DNA of 64,000 nucleotides from positions 3,100,001-3,164,000 of the forward strand of contig NZ_CP087879.1 in NCBI RefSeq assembly GCF_021442325.1, in the 5' to 3' direction. A program made the position numbers and the translations under genes. The DNA is from Agromyces marinus. GTDB taxonomy: Bacteria > Actinomycetota > Actinomycetes > Actinomycetales > Microbacteriaceae. This document shows, piece by piece, positions 8,873-17,321 of the stretch. Positions within the stretch are counted from its first letter, which is position 1; each line of letters opens with the position of its first letter. The notes below the pieces were generated by a model. That model saw only the letters and a program-made list of their open reading frames with translations. It searched no databases and was not told the origin of the DNA.

Positions 8873-9934
8873 ATGCCGGTGGATCCGCTCAACGGCCGCA
8901 GGGAGGTCACGGTCAGCGACGTCGCCGCAGCAGCGAAGGTGTCCAAGGCGACCGCGGCGCGGGTGCTCGGCGGGTACGGCGCGGCGAGCGAGGCCGTGCG
9001 CGACCGCGTCCAGGCCGCCGCAGATGAGCTCGGCTACCACCCGAACGCGCTGGCGAAGACCATGACCACCGGCAGGTCGAATTCGATCGGCATCATCGTC
9101 GGCGACATCGAGAACCCCTTCTTCGCGCAGGCGACCAGGGGTGCGGCAGATGTCGCGAAGGCCGCCGGGTACGACCTGATCCTGCTGAACTCCGATGAGG
9201 AGGCCGACGCCGAGCAGAACGCGATCTCGGTCCTGCTCGCCAAGCGCGTCGACGGCATCCTCGTCGCCCCGGCGTCGACCACCGATCCCTCGAGCCTCCG
9301 CGAGGCGGTCGAGCGCGGGCGCCCGCTCGTGCTCTTCGACCGCGTCGCCGACGGCGTCGATGTCGACACGGTCGTCGCCGACAACCTCGCCGGCTCCCGC
9401 CAGCTCACGCAAGTGCTGCTGGATGCCGGACACAGGCGCATCGCATTCGTGTCGACCATCGCACACTCGAGCGGGTACCGCGTCGGCGACCGTCTCGGAT
9501 CGAGCTCGGTCGACGATCGGGTGCGAGGGTTCGTCGGAGCGCTCGCCGACGCGGGCATCGACGACCCCGGCCGATTCGTGCACCTCAACGCCCGACGCGA
9601 TGGCGTGGACGCGATCGTGCGCCGGCTCATCGACGACGGCATCACGGGGATCGTCGCCTCCGACAGCCTCATCGGGCAGGCCGCGTTCCGCAAGATGCGC
9701 AGCCTCGGCATCCGGATCCCTACGGACGTCTCACTCGTCGCCTTCGATGACGCGGACTGGACCAGCCTTTCCGCTCCAGCGCTGACCGTCATGTCGCAAC
9801 CGATCCACGAGTTGGGCGCCGAGGGGGCCCGGCTGCTCATCCGTCGGATCGCCGGTGACCGCGCTCCGACCGAGCACGTGGTCCTTGCGCAGCGGCTTGT
9901 CGAACGGGAATCGGTCGCACCGCCGCCCGCGTGA
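8873..9934 (+). CDS. LacI-family transcriptional regulator
   Basis: Repressor with N-terminal LacI helix-turn-helix (VTVSDVAAAAKVSKATAARV, about residues 12-31) and hinge, followed by a periplasmic-binding-like effector domain (SIGIIVGDIENPFFAQATRG; VSLVAFDDADWTSLSAPALT; GAEGARLLIRRIAG near the end). ATG at 8873 has AGGAG 8 nt upstream; an in-frame ATG further up would start inside the operator region. 353 residues. It probably represses the divergent transporter operon and itself through the two palindromes, with the imported ligand or a catabolite as inducer. LacI control of a polar amino-acid type transporter is uncommon. Confidence 0.95.
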   Translation: MPVDPLNGRREVTVSDVAAAAKVSKATAARVLGGYGAASEAVRDRVQAAADELGYHPNALAKTMTTGRSNSIGIIVGDIENPFFAQATRGAADVAKAAGYDLILLNSDEEADAEQNAISVLLAKRVDGILVAPASTTDPSSLREAVERGRPLVLFDRVADGVDVDTVVADNLAGSRQLTQVLLDAGHRRIAFVSTIAHSSGYRVGDRLGSSSVDDRVRGFVGALADAGIDDPGRFVHLNARRDGVDAIVRRLIDDGITGIVASDSLIGQAAFRKMRSLGIRIPTDVSLVAFDDADWTSLSAPALTVMSQPIHELGAEGARLLIRRIAGDRAPTEHVVLAQRLVERESVAPPPA

Positions 9935-10173
9935 ACCTTCGGTGCGCGCGGGCTGATGCGGGAATCGAGTGACGCGGGCAGCCCAGACCGCTCGGCTGCG
10001 GATGCCCCTCGGCTTCATCGCGAGGTCGACACCAACTTATGGGAGCCAACCCATGCGCAACACGTAGGCCGGAAGGTACGAGTCCCGAAAGCCCTGTCCG
10101 ACGAGATGTCCGGTGAGCGGGACTCATCTGCGACATCGGCTGCTGTGGAGGAATGCCGAGGCTCCACTTATCG

Positions 10174-10207
10174 GTAGTCACTTGATGTAATCTGTAGTCA
10201 CTTGATG
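10174..10207 (+). promoter_or_regulatory. Promoter with flanking direct repeats upstream of the MNT/HEPN-like pair
   Basis: The 14-mer GTAGTCACTTGATG occurs twice (10174-10187 and 10194-10207), 20 bp apart, on the same DNA face. Between them sits TAATCT (10188-10193), a good actinobacterial -10 hexamer. An autoregulator binding both repeats would occlude the promoter. The pair's start codon is at 10233. Confidence 0.6.
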
Positions 10208-10232
10208 CCGATTCCAGTCGGAGAGGTGGGCG

Positions 10233-10904
10233 GTGGATCTCAGCCATCCCGAGTATGTGGTCCTCGGCGAGAACCGCGCCCGGATCCTGCACCGCCTGGC
10301 CGTGCTCGCCGAGCCTGCGTCCGGTCGCCGGATCCACGAGCTCAGCGGAGTGCGGGCGCTTCGCACCACCCAACGAATCCTCGATGACTTGACCACCCTG
10401 GGCCTGGTCGACATGCAGAAGATCGGCCCTGCGAACGCGTACACGCTGAACCGTGGCCATGTCCTGTGGGGTCCGATCGGGGAGATCCTGACCACTCGCG
10501 CCGTCGTGGCATCCGCTGTTCAGGAGGCCGTCAGGGAGGTGACCGCCGGCGTCGTCGTCAGCGCCGCGCTCTACGGGTCCATGGCACGCGGTGAGGCCGG
10601 GCCGGAATCCGACGTCGATGTCCTCGTCGTCTGGGAGGACGAGACCGCCATGGATCAGCGCGATGCGGTGCTCGAGGCGCTTGATGAACGGGTCCGTCGA
10701 CTGACGGGCAATCGCGTGCAGGTTCTTGCGGTCACGGGCGCGGAGCTCGCCCGCCTCGTCGAACACGACGATCCACTCGTCGCATCGATCGGCAGGGACG
10801 GTCAGACCGTGACCGGAGTCGAGATCCGAAGACTTCTCGGCACGCATGCGAGAGCGTCCGGGCGCGCCCCGAAGGCGACCGACCGAACCGGGGAGGTGCC
10901 CTGA
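10233..10904 (+). CDS. Winged-HTH nucleotidyltransferase (MNT-type)
   Basis: Residues about 15-75 form a winged-helix-like DNA-binding region (VRALRTTQRILDDLTTLGLV). A minimal nucleotidyltransferase domain follows with the polymerase-beta motif as ALYGSMARGEAGPESDVDVL: GS plus DxD are intact. GTG at 10233 is preceded by GGAGAGG with 6-nt spacing. 223 residues. The stop overlaps the next start. In MNT/HEPN systems the MNT protein neutralises a HEPN RNase by nucleotidylation; the fused DNA-binding part suggests that this one also autoregulates, fitting the direct repeats around the -10 box. Confidence 0.8.
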   Translation: MDLSHPEYVVLGENRARILHRLAVLAEPASGRRIHELSGVRALRTTQRILDDLTTLGLVDMQKIGPANAYTLNRGHVLWGPIGEILTTRAVVASAVQEAVREVTAGVVVSAALYGSMARGEAGPESDVDVLVVWEDETAMDQRDAVLEALDERVRRLTGNRVQVLAVTGAELARLVEHDDPLVASIGRDGQTVTGVEIRRLLGTHARASGRAPKATDRTGEVP

Positions 10905-11233
10905 TGCCCCCGCGCACACGGAAAATGACCCGCACCGAGGTCCGCACCCGCGCCCTACACGCCCACGCGTTCCTGACCGCTGCCGGCGACTCAATCTGTG
11001 GCGCCGTCCTCGGCGAACGCGCCGCCGGCCAGGACCACGGCGACGCAGTCGCGATGCTGCGCCGCACCGAACCGGGCAAGCGGCTTGCCCAGCACCTCGC
11101 GCGGCTGATCGACTCGAAGACCGAGACGCAGTACTCCCCGCTCCTGCTCACCGAAGCACGCGCCGCAGACCTACTCAAGGCCGCACGGCGACTCGTCGAC
11201 GGCATGGACGACGTCCTCCGCACACTCAGCTGA
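10904..11233 (+). CDS. HEPN-like partner protein, apparently with an internal deletion
   Basis: 109-residue helical protein overlapping the nucleotidyltransferase stop (start ATG at 10904). From memory of this family, full-length partners of wHTH-nucleotidyltransferases begin with the same TRKMTR...A-HAFLTAA pattern, continue for some 25-30 residues of helix, and rejoin at SDxxCGxxLGxRxRGxDHxxAV; here LTAAGDSICGAVLGERA runs straight together. The rest (QDHGDAVAMLRRTEPGKRLA, LLTEARAADLLKAARRLVDG) is in place. I infer an in-frame deletion that removed helix material. It may be an attenuated toxin or a non-functional remnant. Family assignment is from recall, not from a search. Confidence 0.6.
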   Translation: MPPRTRKMTRTEVRTRALHAHAFLTAAGDSICGAVLGERAAGQDHGDAVAMLRRTEPGKRLAQHLARLIDSKTETQYSPLLLTEARAADLLKAARRLVDGMDDVLRTLS

Positions 11234-11273
11234 CAGAGCGCCGTTGGCGACTGTTTCACGATCTGTGATGTGC

Positions 11274-11306
11274 CGAGGGCGGCCCGGGTTCACCGGACCG
11301 CCCTCG
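11274..11306. terminator. Bidirectional terminator between convergent genes
   Basis: CGAGGGCGG / CCGCCCTCG stem with an inner CCGG-GTTCA-CCGG helix, placed between the stop at 11233 (plus) and the stop at 11318 (minus). Confidence 0.75.
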
Positions 11307-11317
11307 TGTGCGCCGAA

Positions 11318-12487
11318 TCAGTCGGCGGGCTGGAAGATCCGTTCGGGGATCTCTTCGTACGCTTCGGGATCGAGCGACTCGACCGATCCGTCCGCGACGG
11401 CGGTGATCAGGCCCTTGAGCCCGGTCTCCACCTGCTTGGTGAGGAACCCGTTGCGCTTCTGCCCGTCGGACTGGGTGTTGCTCGACGTCTCGAACAGCAC
11501 CGTCGCGCTGCCCCGCAGCGCGAACGAGCCGAGCGCGGTGCCGGGCAGGTTGGTGTCCTGCGGGTACAGCGTGAGGTGGCCGAACGCCGAGTCGCCGCGC
11601 TCCTGGAGCGCGTCGTAGACAGCGACGTTCGCACGCCGCGACGCGTCGTAGTCGAAGTTCGGCCAGTCGCCGAACTGGGTCGGGTCGGCGATGAACCGGC
11701 CCGAGATCGACAGCGTCGACATGTTGTCCGTCCCCACCTGCGAGTAGCACGGCCACTGGTTGTGCAGGTCGACGAAGTAGTCGACGACCCCGAACTCGTC
11801 TTCCAGGCCCGCGTACACGTCGCGCAGGGTCTGCGCCTCCGGCGTGATGTACCAGCCCGTGCGCGCGCTGTTGCCCGGGAAGTCCTCCGGTGCCGGAACG
11901 TAGTCGAGATCGGGGTTGAAGTCGCGGTTGACATCGAAGCCCGGCGTCGCCGACCGGTAGTTCCATGCGGGCTGCACGCCCGCGAGCTGCGGGAAGTCCG
12001 CGACGACGTCGTCCCACGTCATGTGGTTCTGCCGGGTGTCACGTTCGCCGCCGTCGACGTTGAGCCGAGGGATGGCGACGATCGTGACGTTGTCTCGGAT
12101 CGCAGCAGCCTCTGCGGAGTTGCCGCCGAACTCCTTCAGGAGGGAGAGCAGCGCTTCCGTGCCGTGGTTCTCGTTGCCGTGGATCTGGGACTGCACGAGG
12201 ACGACGGTGTCACCCGTTCCGACCCGTGCCTGGTAGATCTCGCGACCCTGGTTGCTGTATCCGGCGACATCGACCTCGACGAGGCCCTTGCTGGTGGATT
12301 CGATCCGCTCGAGTTCCTTCGTCAGTTGCTCATGGCTGACGAAGCTGGATCGCGGGCCCGCGGTCTCGGTTCCGCAGTGGGAATTCACGGGGATCGCCTG
12401 CGCGGCGGGTACCCCTGCGATCACGGTCGCACCGACGAGCGCTGCGCTCGCGATGGCGGAGGCGGTGATTCTGGACTTGGTTCGCAT
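11318..12487 (-). CDS. Secreted zinc carboxypeptidase, M14 family (distal paralogue)
   Basis: Extracellular metallo-carboxypeptidase. Signal peptide MRTKSRITASAIASAALVGA...AAQA at residues 1-32. Zinc ligands are seen as HxxE in SQIHGNENHGTEAL (about residues 102-115) and the second His in FVDLHNQWP; the catalytic Glu is in TVLFETSSNTQ near the C-terminus. 389 residues, ATG start. It follows a paralogue with the same layout after 45 nt on the same strand, so the two are probably co-expressed. Substrate (protein or peptidoglycan peptide) is not evident. Confidence 0.9.
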   Translation of the reverse strand: MRTKSRITASAIASAALVGATVIAGVPAAQAIPVNSHCGTETAGPRSSFVSHEQLTKELERIESTSKGLVEVDVAGYSNQGREIYQARVGTGDTVVLVQSQIHGNENHGTEALLSLLKEFGGNSAEAAAIRDNVTIVAIPRLNVDGGERDTRQNHMTWDDVVADFPQLAGVQPAWNYRSATPGFDVNRDFNPDLDYVPAPEDFPGNSARTGWYITPEAQTLRDVYAGLEDEFGVVDYFVDLHNQWPCYSQVGTDNMSTLSISGRFIADPTQFGDWPNFDYDASRRANVAVYDALQERGDSAFGHLTLYPQDTNLPGTALGSFALRGSATVLFETSSNTQSDGQKRNGFLTKQVETGLKGLITAVADGSVESLDPEAYEEIPERIFQPAD

Positions 12488-12532
12488 CGTTCACTCCAAT
12501 TCGAAGTACGGTTCTGGTTCCGTCGCGCCGGC

Positions 12533-13681
12533 TCAGTAGCCGATGGGGATGACGCCGTTGTCGGTCTGGTAGCCGGTGACGGGCGCGTGCGGGATCTCGT
12601 CCCAACGCGACGCGTCCTCGGCCTGGACCTCGCCGGTGGCCATGCCCACGAGCAGTTCCTGCAGCGCGAGCACGTTCTGCTTGATCGACTTGCCGCGCGC
12701 CTTCTGCCCGAGGCTGCCATCGCTGGTGTTGCCGCTGGTCTCGAAGAAGATCGCCGGGTTGGAATGCCCCTCGGGGTTCAGCCCGTCGTGGTCCAGGCCG
12801 AGCATCATCGCCGAGACCACACCACCCTTGATATCGATCTCGAGGCTGCCACCGACCTGGTACCGGTCGATGTTGACGTACCCGTACTTGGACAGCTCGT
12901 CGAACACGTGCACCTGCATCTGACGCGTGAGCACGTCGTACGCGCCACCCTCGATGCCCGGCAGCGTCGGACCGCCCGGAGCCAGCGAGATGCCCAGCGA
13001 GAACGTCACATCATCACCCGTGCCGTACTCGCGCTTGAGGCCCTGATGGTGGATGTCGATCGCGAACGCCGGATCGACCATCGTCCAGTACTCGTAGAAC
13101 GCCTCCGACTCGGCCGCGGCGAACTTGCCCACACCCCAGTCCCGGTTCAGGTCGATCCGCTGCGCCGACCCGTCCTGCAGGATCGTGTGCCGGATGTTCA
13201 GCTCCGACCCGTCCGGGTTGTACATCGGGATCACGTGGAACGTGTACGTCTCACGCAGCAGCTTCCACTCCGGCGACCCGTTCGTGCCGAGCTCCTTCAA
13301 CACCGACAGCAGCGACTCCGTGCCGTACGGCTCGTTGCCGTGGATGCGACCCTGCAACCACACCGCCTCGGGCCCGTCGCCGACCGTGGCCACGTACAGG
13401 TCCCGGCCCTGCTCCGACATCGACACCGCGGTGCCCACCTCGGCGAGGGTCTGCACCTCGACATCGAACCGCGACGTGCGCTCGATCCGATCCAGCTCGG
13501 CGACCAGACCATCGAAATCGACGATGCTCGAGATATTCGTCTTGCCCTCGGTCGAGGGGAAGTTCGGACCAGCGAACGCGGGCGTACCCGCCGCGAACGG
13601 AACCGCCACCGCCAAAGCGGCGGTGGCAGCGATCGTGGTGGTGCGTCGGCGGGTGAACTTCGGGGTGGTACCAGTGGTCAT
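12533..13681 (-). CDS. Secreted zinc carboxypeptidase, M14 family (proximal paralogue)
   Basis: Same family as the next gene. Start placed at the ATG at 13681, which opens a Tat-like or Sec signal (RRRTTTIAATAALAVAVPFA ... TPAFA) and is preceded by GGGAG; an upstream in-frame GTG would add 23 unlikely residues. Zinc ligands in GRIHGNEPYGTESL and AIDIHHQG, catalytic Glu in IFFETSGNTS. 382 residues. The two proteins share the architecture but differ in the pocket residues after the ligands (NHGTEAL versus PYGTESL, LHNQW versus IHHQG), so they likely differ in specificity. Confidence 0.9.
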   Translation of the reverse strand: MTTGTTPKFTRRRTTTIAATAALAVAVPFAAGTPAFAGPNFPSTEGKTNISSIVDFDGLVAELDRIERTSRFDVEVQTLAEVGTAVSMSEQGRDLYVATVGDGPEAVWLQGRIHGNEPYGTESLLSVLKELGTNGSPEWKLLRETYTFHVIPMYNPDGSELNIRHTILQDGSAQRIDLNRDWGVGKFAAAESEAFYEYWTMVDPAFAIDIHHQGLKREYGTGDDVTFSLGISLAPGGPTLPGIEGGAYDVLTRQMQVHVFDELSKYGYVNIDRYQVGGSLEIDIKGGVVSAMMLGLDHDGLNPEGHSNPAIFFETSGNTSDGSLGQKARGKSIKQNVLALQELLVGMATGEVQAEDASRWDEIPHAPVTGYQTDNGVIPIGY

Positions 13682-14008
13682 CCTTGACTCCCAAATGCAG
13701 TCGAAATGCCGGTGAAGGCGGCACGAAGCCCGGTGAGAACGGGTTCCCACAGGGCCATGACCGCGAGCCTAGGAACGTTTCAATCACTCCTCAAGGGACA
13801 CCCGTCCATATTGTTCAACGATCTCGCTACCGCTCGTCCCCCCTCGGGGGTGGCCGCCGAATTCGCGACGAGTTCCCACGGCATCCAATCCGATCGCTTC
13901 GGGCGCGCCGAAGACCCGGTACACGCCGATTCCACGACGTGCAGCGCTCCCGAGTCGGGAGCGATCGCAGCTCGGGCCGCCACGCGGCTCACGACACCAG
14001 GAGGAATC
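13682..14008. promoter_or_regulatory. Divergent promoter region between carboxypeptidase and FAS1 genes
   Basis: 327 bases without a gene. Contains the leader of the minus-strand carboxypeptidase pair and the promoter/leader of the FAS1 gene, whose ribosome site CAGGAGGAA ends at 14006. I could not assign hexamers or operators with confidence. Confidence 0.4.
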
Positions 14009-14668
14009 ATGCTCGCCACCAGGAAGACGCTCACAGCCGGACTCGCGCTCGCCTTCGCCTCGGCCCTCGTGCTCACGGGGTGTTCGACGGCGACGTCCGA
14101 CACGGCGGATGACGCGCCGACGGCCGAGGAGACGACGCCCACGGAGGAGTCGATGGAGGAGATGGACCCGGCCGCGAACCTCGTCGGGGCCGGCTGCGCC
14201 GGGTACGCCGAGATGGTGCCCGACGGCGACGGCTCCGTGGCCGGCATGGCCGAGGACCCGGTCGCGGTCGCCGCGTCGAACAACCCGCTGCTGACGACGC
14301 TCACCGCGGCGGTCAGCGGGGGCCTGAACCCCGACGTCGACCTCGTCGACACGCTCAACGGCGACGAGTTCACGGTGTTCGCGCCGGTCGACGACGCGTT
14401 CGCCCAGCTCGACCCGGCGACGGTCGAGACGCTGCAGACCGACAGCGAACTGCTCACCACGATCCTCACGTACCACGTGGTGCCCGGCCAGGTCGCGCCC
14501 GATGAGATCGCCGGCACCCACACCACGGTGCAGGGCTCCGACGTCGAGGTCACCGGCAGCGGCGACGACCTCATGGTCAACGACGCCTCGGTGATCTGCG
14601 GCGGCGTCATGACCGCGAACGCGACCGTGTACCTCATCGACACGGTGCTGACGCCTCCGGCGTCCTGA
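14009..14668 (+). CDS. Fasciclin (FAS1) domain lipoprotein
   Basis: Surface-anchored adhesion-type protein. Lipoprotein signal with lipobox LTGC (Cys about 25), an acidic Thr/Glu/Asp-rich linker (residues 26-55), then one FAS1 domain: [34 protein letters not shown] (H1 box), [10 protein letters not shown] (YH motif and H2 region) and a closing [12 protein letters not shown]. 219 residues, like the mycobacterial MPT70/MPT83 type. ATG at 14009 with AGGAGG directly upstream. A strong terminator follows, and the membrane molybdopterin enzyme comes next, a neighbourhood that recurs with FAS1 proteins. Confidence 0.93.
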   Translation: MLATRKTLTAGLALAFASALVLTGCSTATSDTADDAPTAEETTPTEESMEEMDPAANLVGAGCAGYAEMVPDGDGSVAGMAEDPVAVAASNNPLLTTLTAAVSGGLNPDVDLVDTLNGDEFTVFAPVDDAFAQLDPATVETLQTDSELLTTILTYHVVPGQVAPDEIAGTHTTVQGSDVEVTGSGDDLMVNDASVICGGVMTANATVYLIDTVLTPPAS

Positions 14669-14674
14669 TCCGCC

Positions 14675-14703
14675 GGTGGGCGGCCGATCGTCGGCCGCCC
14701 ACC
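14675..14703 (+). terminator. Terminator of the FAS1 gene
   Basis: Perfect 13-bp inverted repeat GGTGGGCGGCCGA / TCGGCCGCCCACC with 3-nt loop, six bases after the stop. Confidence 0.85.
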
Positions 14704-14788
14704 GACCTGAGGCACGGCGTGTCCGTCGAGTGGTCTGGGGGGCTCGACGGGCACGCCGACCGGGTCGGGCTTCGACAGGTTCGGCTGA

Positions 14789-14830
14789 CGCAAGGCGCAG
14801 GCTCGACCATCGCAAGGCGCAGGCTCGACC
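14789..14830. repeat. Tandem 20-bp direct repeat
   Basis: CGCAAGGCGCAGGCTCGACC occurs at 14789-14808 and again at 14811-14830. It is preceded by GCTTCGACAGGTTCGGCT, which resembles short interspersed sequences seen between genes in related genomes (recall only). The second copy ends 20 nt before the start of the oxidoreductase gene, so it lies in its leader or promoter. Confidence 0.6.
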
Positions 14831-14849
14831 GACGAGAGAGGTGAAGCGG

Positions 14850-16415
14850 ATGTCACGCAGAACGCGAGCCGGCACGGCGTGGGCCGCAGTGGCCGGCGTC
14901 GTCGGCGCCGGCGTGTTCCTGGCCGTCACCTGGGCGGTCGGGCTCTTCGGCCCGCCCGGGTCCGATCCGATCCTGGCGGTGGGCGCGTTCGTGATCGACA
15001 TCACGCCGCAGCCGCTGAAGGAGTTCGCGATCGCGACGTTCGGCTTCTACGACAAGATCGTGCTGATCGCCGCGCTCATCGTCGCCGCGATCGCCGGTGC
15101 CGCGATCGCCGGCATCCTGCAGTTCCGCCGGCCCCCGTGGGGTGTGGTCCTGCTCGCTGTCGCCGTCGGCGCATCGATCGCCGCGATCCTCACCCGTGGC
15201 GGCGCCACGCCCCTCGCCGCAGTTCCGCCGCTCGTCGGCGGTGCCGCGGGGTGCGCCGTGCTCGCGCTGCTCGCCGCGCGGCTCCGCCGCTGGCGGTCCG
15301 CAACGGATGCCACGGCCACCGCTGCGCCGACCGGCGACGAGCGCACGCTCGCCCGCCGCTCCTTCTTCGTCATGTCCGCGGTCGCCGCCGTCTCGGCGGT
15401 GGCCGTCGGCGCCGGCGCGCGCGTGGCGGAGGGCGCCCGCTCGTCGATCACGGCGATCCGGCGAGCGCTCCGACTTCCGGCACCCGAGGCGACCGTCACG
15501 GTGCCCGAGGGCGCTGATCTCGGCATCCGCGGCCTCTCGCCGCTCTACACCCCGAACGACGAGTTCTATCGCGTCGACACCGCGCTCACGGTTCCGCAGG
15601 TCGACCCGACGACGTGGCGGCTCGTCGTCGACGGTCGGGTCGACGAACCCTTCGAGCTCTCGTTCGACGACCTGGTCGGCATGGGGCTCGACGAGTACTC
15701 GATCACGCTCACCTGCGTCTCGAACGAGGTCGGCGGCGACCTCGTCGGAACCGCCCTCTGGTGGGGCGTCCCGGTCCGCGAGATCCTGCGCCGTGCGCGC
15801 CCGCACGGCGATGCCGACATGGTGCTCTCGCACAGCATCGACGGGTTCACCGCGAGCACGCCGCTCGCGGCGCTCACCGACGACGGACTCGATGCGATCC
15901 TCGCCGTCGCGATGAACGGGGAGCCGTTGCCGCTCGACCACGGCTTCCCCGTGCGAATGGTGGTGCCGGGGCTCTACGGCTACGTCTCGGCGACCAAGTG
16001 GCTCACCCGGCTGCAGGTGACCACGTTCGCCGAGGACGAGGCGTACTGGACGCCGCGCGGGTACTCCGCGCAGGCGCCGATCAAGTTCTCGTCGCGCATC
16101 GACACCCCGCGACCCGGCACGAGCGTCGAAGCGGGCCGCGTCGCACTGGCCGGCGTCGCGTGGGCGCAGGGCGTCGGGATCGACCGGGTCGAGGTCCGCA
16201 TCGACGAGGGCGAGTGGCAGGCCGCGACGCTCTCGGTTCCGGTCAACGCCGACACGTGGGTCCAGTGGGCGCTGCCGTGGGATGCGACGCCCGGCACGCA
16301 CTTCGTCACCGTGCGCGCGGTGAACGCGGCCGGCGAGGTGCAGACCGCGGATCGCGCCCCGATCGCCCCGGACGGTTCGACCGGGCGTCAGCGCGTGCTG
16401 CTCACGGTCGTCTGA
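14850..16415 (+). CDS. Membrane-anchored molybdopterin-dependent oxidoreductase (sulfite oxidase/YedY fold)
   Basis: 521 residues. The N-terminal half has about four to five hydrophobic helices (to residue 150), then an arginine-rich stop (ARRSFFVMSA) and an extracytoplasmic catalytic domain. The Mo ligand Cys is expected in SITLTCVSNEVGGDLVG (about residues 288-304); the DHGFPVRMVVPGLYGYVSATKW block and a C-terminal Ig-like Mo-co dimerisation domain (ending with VTVRAVNAAGEVQT) follow. Likely reduces or oxidises small substrates or repairs oxidised proteins outside the membrane. ATG at 14850 follows GAGAGAGG. It is adjacent to the FAS1 gene and convergent, stop to stop without a gap, with the EamA gene. 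Confidence 0.9.
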   Translation: MSRRTRAGTAWAAVAGVVGAGVFLAVTWAVGLFGPPGSDPILAVGAFVIDITPQPLKEFAIATFGFYDKIVLIAALIVAAIAGAAIAGILQFRRPPWGVVLLAVAVGASIAAILTRGGATPLAAVPPLVGGAAGCAVLALLAARLRRWRSATDATATAAPTGDERTLARRSFFVMSAVAAVSAVAVGAGARVAEGARSSITAIRRALRLPAPEATVTVPEGADLGIRGLSPLYTPNDEFYRVDTALTVPQVDPTTWRLVVDGRVDEPFELSFDDLVGMGLDEYSITLTCVSNEVGGDLVGTALWWGVPVREILRRARPHGDADMVLSHSIDGFTASTPLAALTDDGLDAILAVAMNGEPLPLDHGFPVRMVVPGLYGYVSATKWLTRLQVTTFAEDEAYWTPRGYSAQAPIKFSSRIDTPRPGTSVEAGRVALAGVAWAQGVGIDRVEVRIDEGEWQAATLSVPVNADTWVQWALPWDATPGTHFVTVRAVNAAGEVQTADRAPIAPDGSTGRQRVLLTVV

Positions 16416-17321
16416 TCACGGCGTCCCCGCGCGTCTGCGCACCGCGAGCGCGGCGCACCCGATGACGGCCGACCCGCCGATGATCGTGGTCCAGCCGATC
16501 GGTTCGTGCAGGATGATCGCGGCCCACGCGATCCCCATGACGGGTTGCACGAGCTGCACCTGGCTGACCCTCGCGATCGGTCCGATCGCGAGACCCCGGT
16601 ACCACGCGAAGAAGCCGAGGAACATGCTCACCGCCGCGAGGTAGCCGAACGCGAGCCACTCCGCGGCATCCGCGGTCGGCGGTTCCGCGACGAGCGCAGC
16701 CCCCGCGACGAGGACCATCACCGGCGCGGCGAGCACGAGCGCCCACGAGACCGTCTGCCAGGAGCCGAGCTCGCGGGCGAGCAGGCCGCCCTCGGCATAG
16801 CCGATCGCGGCCGCGATGACGGCTGCGAAGAGCAGCAGGTCGGCCCACCCCACGCCCGCGAGGCCGCCGCCCTCGATCGCGGCGAAGGCGACCGTGACGA
16901 CCGCGCCGAGCGCCGCGAAGAGCCAGAAGGATGCCGCGGGGCGCTCGTGCCCGCGGATGACGGCCATGACCGCGGTGGCGCCCGGGAGCAGTCCGACGAC
17001 GACGGCCCCGTGACTGGCGGGCACGGTCGTCAGCGCGAGCGAGGTGAGCATCGGGAAGCCGATGACGATGCCGCCCGCGACGACGGCCAGTCGCAGCCAC
17101 TGCGGCCCGGACGGGCGCGGCTGGCGGGTCAGTGCCAGTGCGAGGGCGGCGAGGGCGGCGGCGATCACGGCGCGACCCGATCCGATGAACAGGGGCGAGA
17201 GACCGCCGAGCGCGACGCGCGTGAACGGAAGGGTGAAGGAGAACGCCGTGACGCCCAGCAGGCCCCACCAGATTCCGGATCGGTGCGAAGCCCGCTGACC
17301 GTGCAGAAGGCGATGCGCCAC
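16416..17321 (-). CDS. EamA/DMT-family permease with a damaged 5' end
   Basis: Ten-helix drug/metabolite transporter, two EamA repeats (about residues 15-145 and 155-290). The first clear family sequence is GIWWGLLGVTAFSFTLPFTR, normally preceded by 10-15 residues and an ATG. Here the sequence upstream turns directly into antisense of the MocR gene, so the native start has been lost. A GTG at 17321 could serve as substitute and gives 301 residues (MAHRLLHGQRASHRSG...), but no ribosome site supports it. Such permeases are often divergent from a MocR regulator that controls them; here both lack their 5' ends. The stop abuts the oxidoreductase stop. Confidence 0.7.
   Translation of the reverse strand: MAHRLLHGQRASHRSGIWWGLLGVTAFSFTLPFTRVALGGLSPLFIGSGRAVIAAALAALALALTRQPRPSGPQWLRLAVVAGGIVIGFPMLTSLALTTVPASHGAVVVGLLPGATAVMAVIRGHERPAASFWLFAALGAVVTVAFAAIEGGGLAGVGWADLLLFAAVIAAAIGYAEGGLLARELGSWQTVSWALVLAAPVMVLVAGAALVAEPPTADAAEWLAFGYLAAVSMFLGFFAWYRGLAIGPIARVSQVQLVQPVMGIAWAAIILHEPIGWTTIIGGSAVIGCAALAVRRRAGTP

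Noticed and set aside
10081..10132. GAGTCCCG ... CGGGACTC inverted repeat as an attachment site or IS end
   Set aside because: Short arms with a spacer of about 30 nt and no recombinase nearby; left unassigned.
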